Positions 9,027-17,357 of a DNA stretch of 64,000 bases are shown one piece after another. The DNA lies in contig CAJFTG010000004.1 of NCBI GenBank assembly GCA_904419875.1, forward strand, positions 37,865 to 101,864, in the 5' to 3' direction. Positions within the stretch are counted from its first letter, which is position 1, and every line of letters begins with the position of its first letter. The notes under the pieces are model-generated. The model saw only the letters and a program-made list of their open reading frames with translations. It was not told the origin of the DNA and did not search any database. The translations under genes were made by a program, and so were the position numbers. Source of the DNA: Candidatus Avimonas caecicola. Its GTDB lineage: Bacteria; Bacillota; Clostridia; Oscillospirales; Acutalibacteraceae.

Positions 9027-9495
9027 ATCCTTCCTAAATCCTGACCGTTTGTCCTTGGCAATCCGGACAGCGTGCCGCCGCATGCCGTTCCCGGCCGGTC
9101 AGCCATGTCGATATATAAAGCCCGAAGACCAGTCGCCTTTTCCCGGGGAGAATCACCGTTTGCCGACCGCCACAGGCTTTCCATTGACAGCGGCCATCCC
9201 CCCGCTCAATGGAAAGGAAGCTTCCATTCATCAAGAGGCTATCCCTTTTTCAGCGCCGGCCCGGCGTGCCCCCTGAGGCTTTTGCTCCGGAAGGACCGCC
9301 GCTCCGGCTATGTACTCTTCCTCATTCAACCGATTCAGTCAAAATTGCAGCCTGCATTGAAGCCCTTTGCTCCTGACCGTTTTCCCCTTCACAATAGCAG
9401 AACAGGGGCAGACCGGCACGATTGCCGCTTTCTTACCACTTTCATTATTCTATACACATATGTGCGCCCCACCTTGCCATTTATTATGAAATAAC
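9027..9495 (-). other. Unusually long 5' leader of the GH123-like gene
   Basis: The only strong promoter upstream of the gene lies about 470 bases before its start codon, so the transcript should carry a long leader. It contains a well-formed hairpin: CTTTCCATTGA (9177-9187) pairs perfectly with TCAATGGAAAG (9206-9216), extended inside by GCGG/CCGC. A 66-codon reading frame (9034-9234) and tiny frames exist in it, but none has a convincing ribosome site. It matches no riboswitch class that I recognise. Confidence 0.45.
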
Positions 9496-9501
9496 ATCGC
9501 C

Positions 9502-9530
9502 ATCATAGCAGTTTCTTCCGGGAGTGTCAA
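9502..9530 (-). promoter_or_regulatory. Strong sigma-A promoter
   Basis: Minus strand TTGACA (9525-9530), 17-base spacer, TATGAT (9502-9507) with an extended TGC element. It drives leftward transcription toward the GH123-like gene, with a predicted start near 9495. Confidence 0.85.
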
Positions 9531-9802
9531 GGCGGTTTTTGAAAGGGGCAGAGCTCCGGGATTTCCTCGTCATCCCCGGTGAAATCGTTTCGGCCGGCCG
9601 TCATAAGCATGGACTTGGCCGCCTGGGAAGGGCTTTCTTCCGTTTTTGCCGGACGAAAAAGCCGCCGCCTTCGGGGCCTCTCTCAAAGCGCCGGTGAGCA
9701 TCAAGCAAGCTGTTCTATCCGATTTGAAGTTGACGGATTACCGAACAACCGCATACGCCGTAAACGGTCGGGTTGCCGGGAAGCCAAATGCGGGGCAAAT
9801 AG

Positions 9803-9839
9803 CAGGAAATGTACAGGAAATATGCAGGAAATACGCAGG
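9803..9839. repeat. 11-bp tandem array
   Basis: Three consecutive units of CAGGAAAT plus three variable bases, followed by a partial unit CAGG. Non-coding context. Confidence 0.75.
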
Positions 9840-10140
9840 CGGAAAAACATACAAAGCGGACGATATTATGCGCGGAGCCAAAGCCGCCGACAACTCCCCT
9901 ACAGTTTGGTTATTCCGATGACCGGCTTCCAAAGCGGAATGGTTAAAAGGACAGGGGGAGGACGGGAAAGGATCTGCGGCCCGGTTCTCATATGGCGCCG
10001 CGATTTCTCCGCGCTTGAGCCTGCCGTCTCAACGAGGAGCCGCGTACGTAGCCGCCCGGTCGTCCCTGCGTATCCGCGACCGCAGGCCCGCTCCCGCAGC
10101 GGTTTCTTTGAAAGCGGCTCCTCCCCGGTACGGCCGTTTT

Positions 10141-10180
10141 CTTCCACATTCTTACATATTCTTTCACATTCTTCCACATG
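10141..10180. repeat. 10-bp tandem array
   Basis: Four units of a motif close to CTTCCACATT follow one another without gaps: two variants in the middle, near-identical ends. Non-coding context. Confidence 0.75.
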
Positions 10181-10515
10181 CCCATATGCCCTTTTGGGAG
10201 ACGGCAGTATCCCCCCAAAGGCCGGGCATTCCCAAAGGACACCGTGCCGCCGCCCTGCACGATTTCTCGCAGCCCATGGCCTCTCCTGCCGGTACCGCGA
10301 AACCGGCCCGCGCCAGGGATACGGACAAACGCCCGGAAAAGCGGCGCTTTCCGGACGTTTACAGGGAATTTTTGGGTATTTTTCAGGCATTTCTGGGGAT
10401 CTATTCGGGATCTTCAGAAATCTTCCAGAGATTTTCCAGATATTTTCCAGGGAATCGTCATGGCGCCTCAGCCGTTAAAGGCCGCCGCTTCCCCGCATGC
10501 AGGGAAGCCGGTCGT

Positions 10516-10896
10516 TTACAGGTCGGTCCGCCACAGGCCGTGCAGGTTGCAGTAGGCATAAGCGGCGAGCGCCTTGTCATCCTCCAGCAGAAAGACCGCT
10601 TCCGGCTTTTCGTCGGGAAGCAGGGTCTTGCGCTGGCCGCCCCGCTCGGTCTCCAGATAAATCCACTCGATGGAGTGCTCCTCGGTCATGGGGTGAAGGT
10701 TCTCGCTCACGGTCACCGTCACGCGGCCCCCCTCCTGTGATACGACGGGAAGGTGTTTTTCCTGCACGCCGTTGGAATTGGGGACCAGTTCCTCCATCGG
10801 CTCGCCGCAGCAAAGCATGGTGACCCCCGCGTTGCGGACCATCCCCGCCAGATTGCCGCAGTGGCGGCAGATAAAAAACTGCTGTTCCTTGCGCAT
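10516..10896 (-). CDS. dfx: Desulfoferrodoxin (superoxide reductase)
   Basis: Reduces superoxide to hydrogen peroxide in anaerobes, in the cytoplasm, with electrons from rubredoxin-type donors. At 126 residues it has the usual class-I length. Both iron sites are complete. The N-terminal desulforedoxin centre has Cys10, Cys13 and the adjacent pair Cys29-Cys30. The catalytic centre has His48 (EKHLPVV), His68, His74 and the C-terminal CNLHGLW with Cys116 and His119. A GGAGA ribosome site precedes the ATG. It is monocistronic, with a near-consensus promoter at 10997-11025, divergent from the YfhO-type gene. Its presence argues for a strict anaerobe. Confidence 0.97.
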   Translation of the reverse strand: MRKEQQFFICRHCGNLAGMVRNAGVTMLCCGEPMEELVPNSNGVQEKHLPVVSQEGGRVTVTVSENLHPMTEEHSIEWIYLETERGGQRKTLLPDEKPEAVFLLEDDKALAAYAYCNLHGLWRTDL

Positions 10897-10996
10897 GTTG
10901 ATTTTCTCCTTTCCTTAGCCGCTGTTCCTTTACTATGCCCCAAATGGGGAAGGCTATCCCCCCTTTTGTGCCGCGGGCCTCTTCCCCGCCGATTTC

Positions 10997-11025
10997 ATTA
11001 TACGCCTGTCCTTCCGGTTTGTAAA
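10997..11025 (-). promoter_or_regulatory. Promoter of desulfoferrodoxin
   Basis: Minus strand TTTACA (11020-11025), 17-base spacer, TATAAT (10997-11002). The predicted leader to the ATG at 10896 is about 95 bases. Confidence 0.85.
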
Positions 11026-11074
11026 ACGGGTTGGGAAAATCTCCGGCTTTTTCTTTCTTTTTCCCCTCCCGTCT

Positions 11075-11082
11075 GGTATACT
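11075..11082 (+). promoter_or_regulatory. Extended -10 promoter of the YfhO-type gene
   Basis: Plus strand TGGTATACT, an extended -10 element ending at 11082, about 30 bases before the start codon at 11119. The -35 region is poor. It is divergent from the desulfoferrodoxin promoter. Confidence 0.6.
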
Positions 11083-11118
11083 GGAGGGGACAATGCAGAA
11101 CAGACGGAGGCGAAGGGT

Positions 11119-13890
11119 ATGACCGCTTCAATATCCCCCCTCGGCAGGCCCCGCGAGCGGACCGGGCAGGCGTTTCTGCTCGCGCTGGCCGCGGCGGCGC
11201 TGCTATTCCTCCCCTTTCTGATCTGGGACAGGGGATATTTCATTTATTACGGCGATTTCAACGTGCAGCAGATCCCCTTTTACCGGATGGCGCACGATGC
11301 GGTGCGGGAGGGGAACATTTTCTGGAGCTGGACCACCGACCTGGGCGCCAATTTCATCGGCTCCTACTCCTTCTACCTGCTCGGCAGCCCTTTTTTCTGG
11401 ATCACGCTGCTCTTCCCCAGCGCGGCGGTTCCCTATCTGATGGCCCCGCTGCTGATGCTCAAGCTCGCCCTCTCCTCCCTGACGGCATACCTGTTTCTGC
11501 GCCGCTTTGTGCGGCCGGATTACGCGGTGCTGGGCGGGCTGCTCTACGCCTTTTCGGGTTTTTCCATCTACAACATCTTTTTCAACCATTTTCATGAGGC
11601 GATCGTCTATTTCCCGCTGATGCTGCTGGGGATGGAGCTGTACATGAAGGAAGGGCGGCGCGGACTTTTCGCCGTGACCGTCTTTCTCAGCGCGCTGTCC
11701 AACTACTATTTCTTTATCGGCCAGGCGTTTTTCCTGATGATCTACTGGGTGATTCGCGCCCTGTCCGGCGAGTGGCGGTGCACCTTCGGCAAATTTTTCT
11801 GGCTGGCGGCGGAGGCGCTCCTCGGCACGGCGATGGCCGGCGTGCTGCTGCTTCCTTCCTTTTATTCGGTGGTTCAAAACCCCCGCACCGAAAGCCTGCT
11901 GAGCGGCTGGGATCTGCTGATCTACAACAAGCCGCAGCGGCTGTTCGATATCCTGCACTCCTTCTTTTTCCCGCAGGACATCCCGGCCCGGGCCAGCTTT
12001 TTCCCGAATTCGGACAACAAATGGGCCTCCATGTCGGCCTGGCTGCCGGTGTTCGGCTGCTCGGGCGTAATCGCCTATTTCCAGTCCCGCCGGCATACGG
12101 ACTGGCTCCGCCGGCTGCTGATCGTGCTCTTCTTCTGCGCGGTGATCCCCGGGCTGAACGCGCTGTTCCAGCTGTTCAACTGGATTTATTACGCCCGCTG
12201 GTATTATATGATGGTCCTCATCCTCGCCCTGGCCACCGTCAAAACCCTGGACGAAGCGGACGCCGTCCCGGTCAACTGGGCGCGCGCCTTCGGGTGGACG
12301 GGCGGCATCACCGCCTTTTTTGCCCTGTTCATCGGCCTGGTCCCGGAGTCCTGGGAGCCGGACGAGGAAACCGGAAAGATCACGCCCGGCCTGTACGACC
12401 ATCCGGAGCTGTTCTGGGCGGCGGTTGCCTTCGCCGTGGTCTGTCTGATCTTAGCCATCCTGCTGACCCGCCTGCACGACAGGGAACGCGCCATTTTCTA
12501 CCGCTGGTCGGTCGGGGTCACCGGCTGTATTATCCTGATCTTCGGCTGGTACAGCCTGGGGATGGGCAAGGCGCAGGGGAACTTCACCTCCTCTTTTGTG
12601 ATTGAGCGGGCGATCGAAGGCGCGGACAAGATCGACCTGCCCGACGATGCGCAGGAATACCGCATCGATTTCAACGAGGGCATGGACAACCTCGGCATGT
12701 TCTGGCAGACGCCGACCATCCAGGCGTTCCAGAGCGTGGTGCCCGGCTCGATCATGGAGTTCTATCCCACCGTGGGGGTGGAGCGGAGCGTCGGCTCCCG
12801 GCCGGATATCACCCATTACGCCCTGCGGGGCCTGCTTTCGGTCCGCTACCTCTTCGATTACGGCAACGAAGACAACGGGCAATACAAGGACGAAGAGGAC
12901 TTTTTCGAACAGACGGATGTCAACGGCCGGACCACGTATCGGATGCCGGGCTGGAGCTTCCACAGCGAACAGAACGGGTTCCGCGTTTACGAAAACGACT
13001 ATTATGTTCCCTTCGGCTTCACTTACGATTATTACCTGACCCGTTCCCAATACGACGAGTACGCCCAGAGCACCCGGGAGCTGGTTCTGATGAAGGCCCT
13101 GGTGGTGGAGGACGACCAGGCGGAAGCGGCCGCCGCCCTGCTTCCCTCCTTTGAGGAGGTCCGCTACCTCGCCGATTTCAGCCAGCAGGGATATCTGGAG
13201 GACTGCGAAGCGCGCCGGGAAACGGCCGCCGCCTCCTTCACGCGGGACAACCGCGGCTTTACCGCCGTCACCACCCTGCCGGAGGCGAATTATGTTTTCT
13301 TCAGCGTCCCCTATGAGGAGGGCTGGACGGCGACGGTGAACGGGGAACCGGCCGCAATCGTCAAGGCCAACGTCGGCTTCATGGCGGTGGCCTGCCCGGC
13401 CGGCGAGGACATCGTCATCCGGTTCGAATACTTCACCCCCGGGCTGAAGGGCGGCGCGCTGATCTCGCTGGGTGCGCTGGTCCTGTTCGCGCTCTACCTT
13501 TTGTGCCTGCGGCAGTGGGACCGCCGCACGGCCCGGCGCCGGGCCGTGCCGGGGGCGGCCGCCGGCACGGCGTATCCCTCCCTCCCGGCGGAGGAGGCGG
13601 CCGTTCCGCCGCCGGTGCCCGGGCGAAGCCCCGACGGGCAGGCGCGCGCGGACGGGACGGACCCGTCCCCCGCCCCTCTTCCCGGCGGCATACCGGAAGA
13701 GGACGGGCCGGAGGACGGCGGCTTCAGCCTGTACCGGTATTATCCCGGCGCTCATCCGGGAACAAACGACAAACCGGAAAGCGGGGCGGACGGCGGTTCA
13801 CCCCGCCCGGCGAATCCACCAGGCGGGGACGGCAATTTGAGGGACGGTGATTCGGGGGACGGCCGGACCGGACCTGCGAGGCTCCCGTAA
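11119..13890 (+). CDS. YfhO-family polytopic membrane protein (GT-C-like)
   Basis: A 923-residue membrane protein of the YfhO type, thought to be GT-C-fold enzymes that modify envelope polymers with sugars. The first helix is followed by an external loop with the acidic GDFNVQQIPFYR motif expected of GT-C active sites, then roughly a dozen membrane segments to about residue 490, a large extracytoplasmic C-terminal domain, and one last helix (GALVLFALYLLCL). After it comes an unusual tail of about 130 residues rich in Ala, Pro, Arg and Gly, probably disordered and cytoplasmic. Start at 11119: GGAGG lies eight bases upstream. It is monocistronic. Confidence 0.85.
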   Translation: MTASISPLGRPRERTGQAFLLALAAAALLFLPFLIWDRGYFIYYGDFNVQQIPFYRMAHDAVREGNIFWSWTTDLGANFIGSYSFYLLGSPFFWITLLFPSAAVPYLMAPLLMLKLALSSLTAYLFLRRFVRPDYAVLGGLLYAFSGFSIYNIFFNHFHEAIVYFPLMLLGMELYMKEGRRGLFAVTVFLSALSNYYFFIGQAFFLMIYWVIRALSGEWRCTFGKFFWLAAEALLGTAMAGVLLLPSFYSVVQNPRTESLLSGWDLLIYNKPQRLFDILHSFFFPQDIPARASFFPNSDNKWASMSAWLPVFGCSGVIAYFQSRRHTDWLRRLLIVLFFCAVIPGLNALFQLFNWIYYARWYYMMVLILALATVKTLDEADAVPVNWARAFGWTGGITAFFALFIGLVPESWEPDEETGKITPGLYDHPELFWAAVAFAVVCLILAILLTRLHDRERAIFYRWSVGVTGCIILIFGWYSLGMGKAQGNFTSSFVIERAIEGADKIDLPDDAQEYRIDFNEGMDNLGMFWQTPTIQAFQSVVPGSIMEFYPTVGVERSVGSRPDITHYALRGLLSVRYLFDYGNEDNGQYKDEEDFFEQTDVNGRTTYRMPGWSFHSEQNGFRVYENDYYVPFGFTYDYYLTRSQYDEYAQSTRELVLMKALVVEDDQAEAAAALLPSFEEVRYLADFSQQGYLEDCEARRETAAASFTRDNRGFTAVTTLPEANYVFFSVPYEEGWTATVNGEPAAIVKANVGFMAVACPAGEDIVIRFEYFTPGLKGGALISLGALVLFALYLLCLRQWDRRTARRRAVPGAAAGTAYPSLPAEEAAVPPPVPGRSPDGQARADGTDPSPAPLPGGIPEEDGPEDGGFSLYRYYPGAHPGTNDKPESGADGGSPRPANPPGGDGNLRDGDSGDGRTGPARLP

Positions 13891-14049
13891 AGCCTGCCCG
13901 CCCATGCCGCGCATCCGGAACGCGGACGGGGCGCGCCGTCGGCACAGCCATCCGGGCAAAAAGCCGCCGCCCCTTTATCCGCGCTTCCGTAACCCGCCGC
14001 TTTCGGCGGACGCAACGGACACGGTTGGGGGAAGGGCCCGCCATGGGGC

Positions 14050-14331
14050 CTTCCGCCCTGCGGGCGCGGGCTTTCCGCTGTTTCGCCCGGTTGCTCAACC
14101 GGCCGGCCGGAATCTTATCGAAATTGGGGCGGGCCCTTCCGGGACGCGGCTCGCGCGGCCTGCCAAAAGCGGCGCCCGTCCATCGCGCGCAGGGATCACA
14201 GAGGTAAGAGGGGCAGCAGGGGCAGCAGAGGCAGCGGGAAAACAGGGGTAACGCAAAAAATACGCCAAAGCCGCCGGGATTCTTTGATCCCGGCGGCTTT
14301 TTTCCGCGCGGACGGCGGCCGTGCTTTTCGG
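14050..14331. repeat. Dispersed repeat element I, copy A
   Basis: Resembles 39030-39322. The last 80 bases (14251-14331) are almost identical between copies and contain the hairpin plus GGACGGCGGCCGTGCTTTTC. The preceding 200 bases align loosely: shared blocks include a GCTTTCC/CTG start, CCCTTCCGG and AAAGCGGC. The purine tandem array in between differs in unit and length. Confidence 0.7.
14267..14303. terminator. Terminator hairpin in repeat element I, copy A
   Basis: A perfect 14-bp stem (AAAGCCGCCGGGAT with ATCCCGGCGGCTTT), 6-base loop, and six T residues on the plus strand. It can serve the YfhO-type gene on the plus strand, and with a weaker tract the GH20 gene on the minus strand. Confidence 0.85.
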
Positions 14332-14429
14332 CGCCCTTTCGGTCAATCGCCGGGAATGCCCTCCCGGCCGTCCAGGCGCTTCGCCGGCACGTCCGCGGCT
14401 CCTGCCGCAGAACCGCCCGTTTCCTCCGG

Positions 14430-16337
14430 CTACCCCAGGCAGTTGGGGGTAACCATCCAATGGTATTGGTTGAAGTGGCCCATCCACAGGTCCTCCACCC
14501 GTTCCCGTCCGTCAAAAGTCAGGCGTTCCGCTTCCAGCTCTTCAATCCGGTCAAGCGCATCGTCCAGATAAGCACGAATACGCATGGACGCCGTCTTCAG
14601 CCGGGCCTCCAGCCCGCCGTACCGCAGGTCAAGCACTTCCCATCCAAACGCCTTGTACAGCTTTCCCCATTCCCTGGCATGAAGCGCGTGCAGCCGGACG
14701 ACCATATCCAAAAGCTCCGGAAGCTCTCCCTCCGCCAAACGGCGCAGCGCCTGGCGGTCGCCGGCGTCGTATGCCGCCTTCAGCCTGAGCCCCAGCTTGG
14801 ATTTTACCTTGAGCACTTTGCAGAGCTGTATAATCTGCTCAAACAACCCGCGGATCTCCTCCGGAACAGGCGCCCGGCAGCACGACTCCATTGCGGCGCA
14901 TACCGCCGCGTAATGCTCCTCCAATGCAATCGGTTCGGCATGGCGGTCAAACAGCCCGAGCAGCGGGTCCTGCCACAAGAGGTATTTCGAGGGGTTTTGC
15001 GGTTCCAGCGGAGCCAGGTTCGGGTCCAGGCAGTCCAGCGCGCACAGCGCCGCCCATTTGTCCTCTTCCAGCCCGGTGAACAGCCGAATGCAGGCCGCCA
15101 TATGGGGTTCATCCGGCGCGGCATGATACATGTGCTCCGCATACCGCACCAGCCCGGGCAGCACGGACAGATAGTTGCATTCGCCGCCGTTGTCGTTCCA
15201 GATGCAGGCAAACACATGGCGTATTCCTTCCGATTTGCACGCCCGCATGGCCGCGTTGGTCGCCTTGACGGTATGGTTGTAATTCTGCACTATGGCGCCG
15301 GTCCAGGTGCAGATACCGCCGCCGAACGCCGGAAGGGTTCCGAACTTTTTATACCATCCGATATAGCGGTGATAAAACGCCTCGTCCTGATGGTAATAAT
15401 CCCAGTAGATCTGCTCAATGCCTTCCGGAATCATGCCGGCGGCTTCATCGGGGATTTGAACATCCGGATCATAATAGCCCCCGCCGTCGACATGCAGGCG
15501 GAAGAGCATATCCCCCCACATCATCGGCTGCAGCCCGAAGCGGTCGGTAATGGCCTTCACCTCGGCGACATGCTTCTGCATCAGCTCCGAACGGGTATGG
15601 TAGCCGCACTTGTCCAGATATCGGCCAAGGCCCAGCGTATGCGCTTCATCCATGCCAATGTGGATTTTCCTGGTGCGCACGGCGGAAGAGACAGACCGGA
15701 TCATTCGCTCCAGCAGCGCATAGGTTTCGTCCTGCCCCACCATGAGGACCTCAGGAGTGTCGCGGTAAGGCTCCGCGGCCGGCCATTTGAGGAACTGCTC
15801 CATATGCGCCAGCGTCTGTATACAGGGTATGAGTTCCACCCCGAGAGAATCGGCATAATCGTCCATCTCCCGGATTTGTTCCAGGGAATACCGTCCCCGC
15901 ATATAGCCGAAATACGGCTGTCCCTCCACCTCATAGGTATCCTCCGTGTACAGCATGAATACATTGAGGCCCATCACCGCCATCTGCCGTAAAAAATACT
16001 TTACCGATTCCACCTTCAGCACGGCATTGCGCGAACAATCGAACATGGCGCCGCTTGCATCAAACTGACGGGTTTCCTCCGTTTCAAAGCGGCGTTCTCC
16101 CTGCTGCAAAGAGGAAACAAGCTGCCGCATGGCGCGAAGCAGCGCGGGTATGTCCCGGTATTCTACAACCGCCATGCCTTCCGTCGCCTGCACACGAAGC
16201 GTATAGGGCTGCTGCGAAAGCTTTTGAAGGCGCACCGGGATCCCTGCTTCTATGGAATCCAGCCCGAGCTCCCGGGCAGTCAGGCGGATGGCGTCCCTTT
16301 CTTTTTCTTCCGCGCCGATCAATCGCACAGATACCAT
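14430..16337 (-). CDS. GH20-type beta-N-acetylhexosaminidase, cytoplasmic
   Basis: Predicted to release terminal N-acetylhexosamines from imported oligosaccharides. The 635-residue protein has no signal peptide. An N-terminal alpha/beta domain (about 1-95) precedes a TIM barrel that begins at FDCSRNAVLKV; the catalytic pair is in KIHIGMDEAH (Asp230-Glu231), matching the H-x-G-x-D-E signature of family 20. A long helical C-terminal part ends the protein. Start is uncertain. AAAGGA touches an in-frame ATG at 16349 with no spacer, so I take the ATG at 16337, 12 bases after that site; a TTG lies between. It is the last gene of the large minus-strand cluster, 48 bases after the preceding gene. Confidence 0.82.
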   Translation of the reverse strand: MVSVRLIGAEEKERDAIRLTARELGLDSIEAGIPVRLQKLSQQPYTLRVQATEGMAVVEYRDIPALLRAMRQLVSSLQQGERRFETEETRQFDASGAMFDCSRNAVLKVESVKYFLRQMAVMGLNVFMLYTEDTYEVEGQPYFGYMRGRYSLEQIREMDDYADSLGVELIPCIQTLAHMEQFLKWPAAEPYRDTPEVLMVGQDETYALLERMIRSVSSAVRTRKIHIGMDEAHTLGLGRYLDKCGYHTRSELMQKHVAEVKAITDRFGLQPMMWGDMLFRLHVDGGGYYDPDVQIPDEAAGMIPEGIEQIYWDYYHQDEAFYHRYIGWYKKFGTLPAFGGGICTWTGAIVQNYNHTVKATNAAMRACKSEGIRHVFACIWNDNGGECNYLSVLPGLVRYAEHMYHAAPDEPHMAACIRLFTGLEEDKWAALCALDCLDPNLAPLEPQNPSKYLLWQDPLLGLFDRHAEPIALEEHYAAVCAAMESCCRAPVPEEIRGLFEQIIQLCKVLKVKSKLGLRLKAAYDAGDRQALRRLAEGELPELLDMVVRLHALHAREWGKLYKAFGWEVLDLRYGGLEARLKTASMRIRAYLDDALDRIEELEAERLTFDGRERVEDLWMGHFNQYHWMVTPNCLG

Positions 16338-16385
16338 CAAACGTTCCATTCCTTTCAAGTCGGCCGCCATCAAGACGCCGGTCTG

Positions 16386-17336
16386 TCAGCCGGCAGTCTG
16401 CATGTTCATCGCATACCAGGAATTCACCCAGTGAACCGCCAGCCCAAAGCCGGCGGGCAGATCTTTTTCCTCCAAGGCGTCGCGAAGAATGCGCTGTTCG
16501 GCGGCCCGGATTTTCGGGGGGAAATTGGCGTAGGTAATAAACGCCTCTTCCCCCAGCGATTCCGGAGAGCTGGTTTCGCAGCCAATGTTGATGGCGCAGT
16601 TGTTGCGCCGTGCCGCTTCAATCAAATAATCGGCGATATCCAGCTGGTCTGCCGCATTGGCCCGGTAGGCCATCACCGTGATCGCATGGCACGCGGTGGT
16701 CACCACATCCCCCATCATCACTTCCCGGCCGTTTTCATCGATCGCCACCTGGCTGTCGTCATACCAGGCGTTGACATCCAGCTCCAGCCGCAGGGAATGG
16801 CGGTCGCACAGCTCCCTGGCGTGAAGGAGGAAACGCCGCATCTGGCTGCGGTATTTCAGATAGTCGTCGGACATATCCGGCTCCAGGTCCAGATGCACGC
16901 CATAAAACCGCTGTTCCGCAGGCACATGGGCGTTGTAGGCGGCGACGCCTTCAATATAGGCGGTGATTTCGGGATACCCGGACCCATCCGCGAACCAGGC
17001 CAGCGCCTCTTTTCCGCCGCGGCCCAGCAAAGCGGCCACCCGCATGTCGGTGGCTGTACAGCGGCCGATAAACGCCGCCATCTGTTCAAGCGTCGCCTCG
17101 TCCCTGACCGGGGCGCTTCCCCATGGCGCCATCTGCGCCGGATCCGCCTCCAAATATATTTCGCTGATATGCTCCTTGACAAGCATATCGAAAGCCATCC
17201 GCGCCGTTAATCCGGTCTTTTTGTCCGGCCGTGCAAGCAGGTTCAAATCCCACCACCAGGTTCCCAGCGTCATCGCGTCGCCGGCATTGCGAACCCCCAG
17301 AAGCGGACCAACGTATTCTTCGTACATATCATTCAC
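16386..17336 (-). CDS. Putative TIM-barrel glycosidase-like protein ('DLEP' paralogue 1)
   Basis: A 316-residue protein without signal peptide or membrane segment. The strand-ending motif YGVHLDLEPD (around residue 145) resembles the DxDxE strand of GH18-type barrels, and ITVMAYRANA and INIGCETSSP suggest later barrel strands with acidic or aromatic ends. It is clearly related to the next upstream gene: YGVH(L/I)DLEPD, the M(A/S)YR motif and the G(C/A)ET segment fall in the same order. That gene encodes a lipoprotein and this one looks cytoplasmic. Start GTG at 17336 or ATG at 17327; the ribosome site is weak (AGAGAAGAAAG). Enzyme class and substrate are not established. Confidence 0.65.
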   Translation of the reverse strand: MNDMYEEYVGPLLGVRNAGDAMTLGTWWWDLNLLARPDKKTGLTARMAFDMLVKEHISEIYLEADPAQMAPWGSAPVRDEATLEQMAAFIGRCTATDMRVAALLGRGGKEALAWFADGSGYPEITAYIEGVAAYNAHVPAEQRFYGVHLDLEPDMSDDYLKYRSQMRRFLLHARELCDRHSLRLELDVNAWYDDSQVAIDENGREVMMGDVVTTACHAITVMAYRANAADQLDIADYLIEAARRNNCAINIGCETSSPESLGEEAFITYANFPPKIRAAEQRILRDALEEKDLPAGFGLAVHWVNSWYAMNMQTAG

Positions 17337-17357
17337 TCTTTCTTCTCTGAATTGGTT

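Larger units (their letters stand above)
9531..10515. other. Non-coding region with three different short tandem arrays
   Basis: I find no supported gene here. Reading frames on both strands are long only because the DNA is GC-rich; they lack ribosome sites. The stretch holds an 11-bp array (9803-9839), a 10-bp array (10141-10180) and a looser CCAGA/TTTTC array near 10375-10455. It lies downstream of desulfoferrodoxin and upstream of the leftward promoter at 9502-9530. Confidence 0.6.
13891..14429. other. Non-coding gap holding repeat element I, copy A
   Basis: No supported gene. The GC-rich stretch from about 14050 resembles 39030-39240, then comes a 9-bp purine array (14212-14240, unit near GGGGCAGCA), then the conserved terminator core described separately. 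The remaining 100 bases before the GH20 stop show nothing. Confidence 0.6.

Noticed and set aside
9034..9234. A 66-codon frame in the leader of the GH123-like gene, ending CPDCQGQ
   Set aside because: No good ribosome site and no recognised family; kept only as an open question in the leader finding.
9579..10478. Possible genes in the 9.5-10.5 kb gap (299 codons, and a 91-codon TTG frame at 9646)
   Set aside because: No ribosome site, atypical composition, tandem arrays inside. The 91-codon frame looks a little more protein-like but starts with an unsupported TTG.
17225..17270. A tRNA-like T-arm sequence (GGTTCAAATCC)
   Set aside because: It lies inside a coding region and has no acceptor, D-arm or anticodon partners at the right distance.
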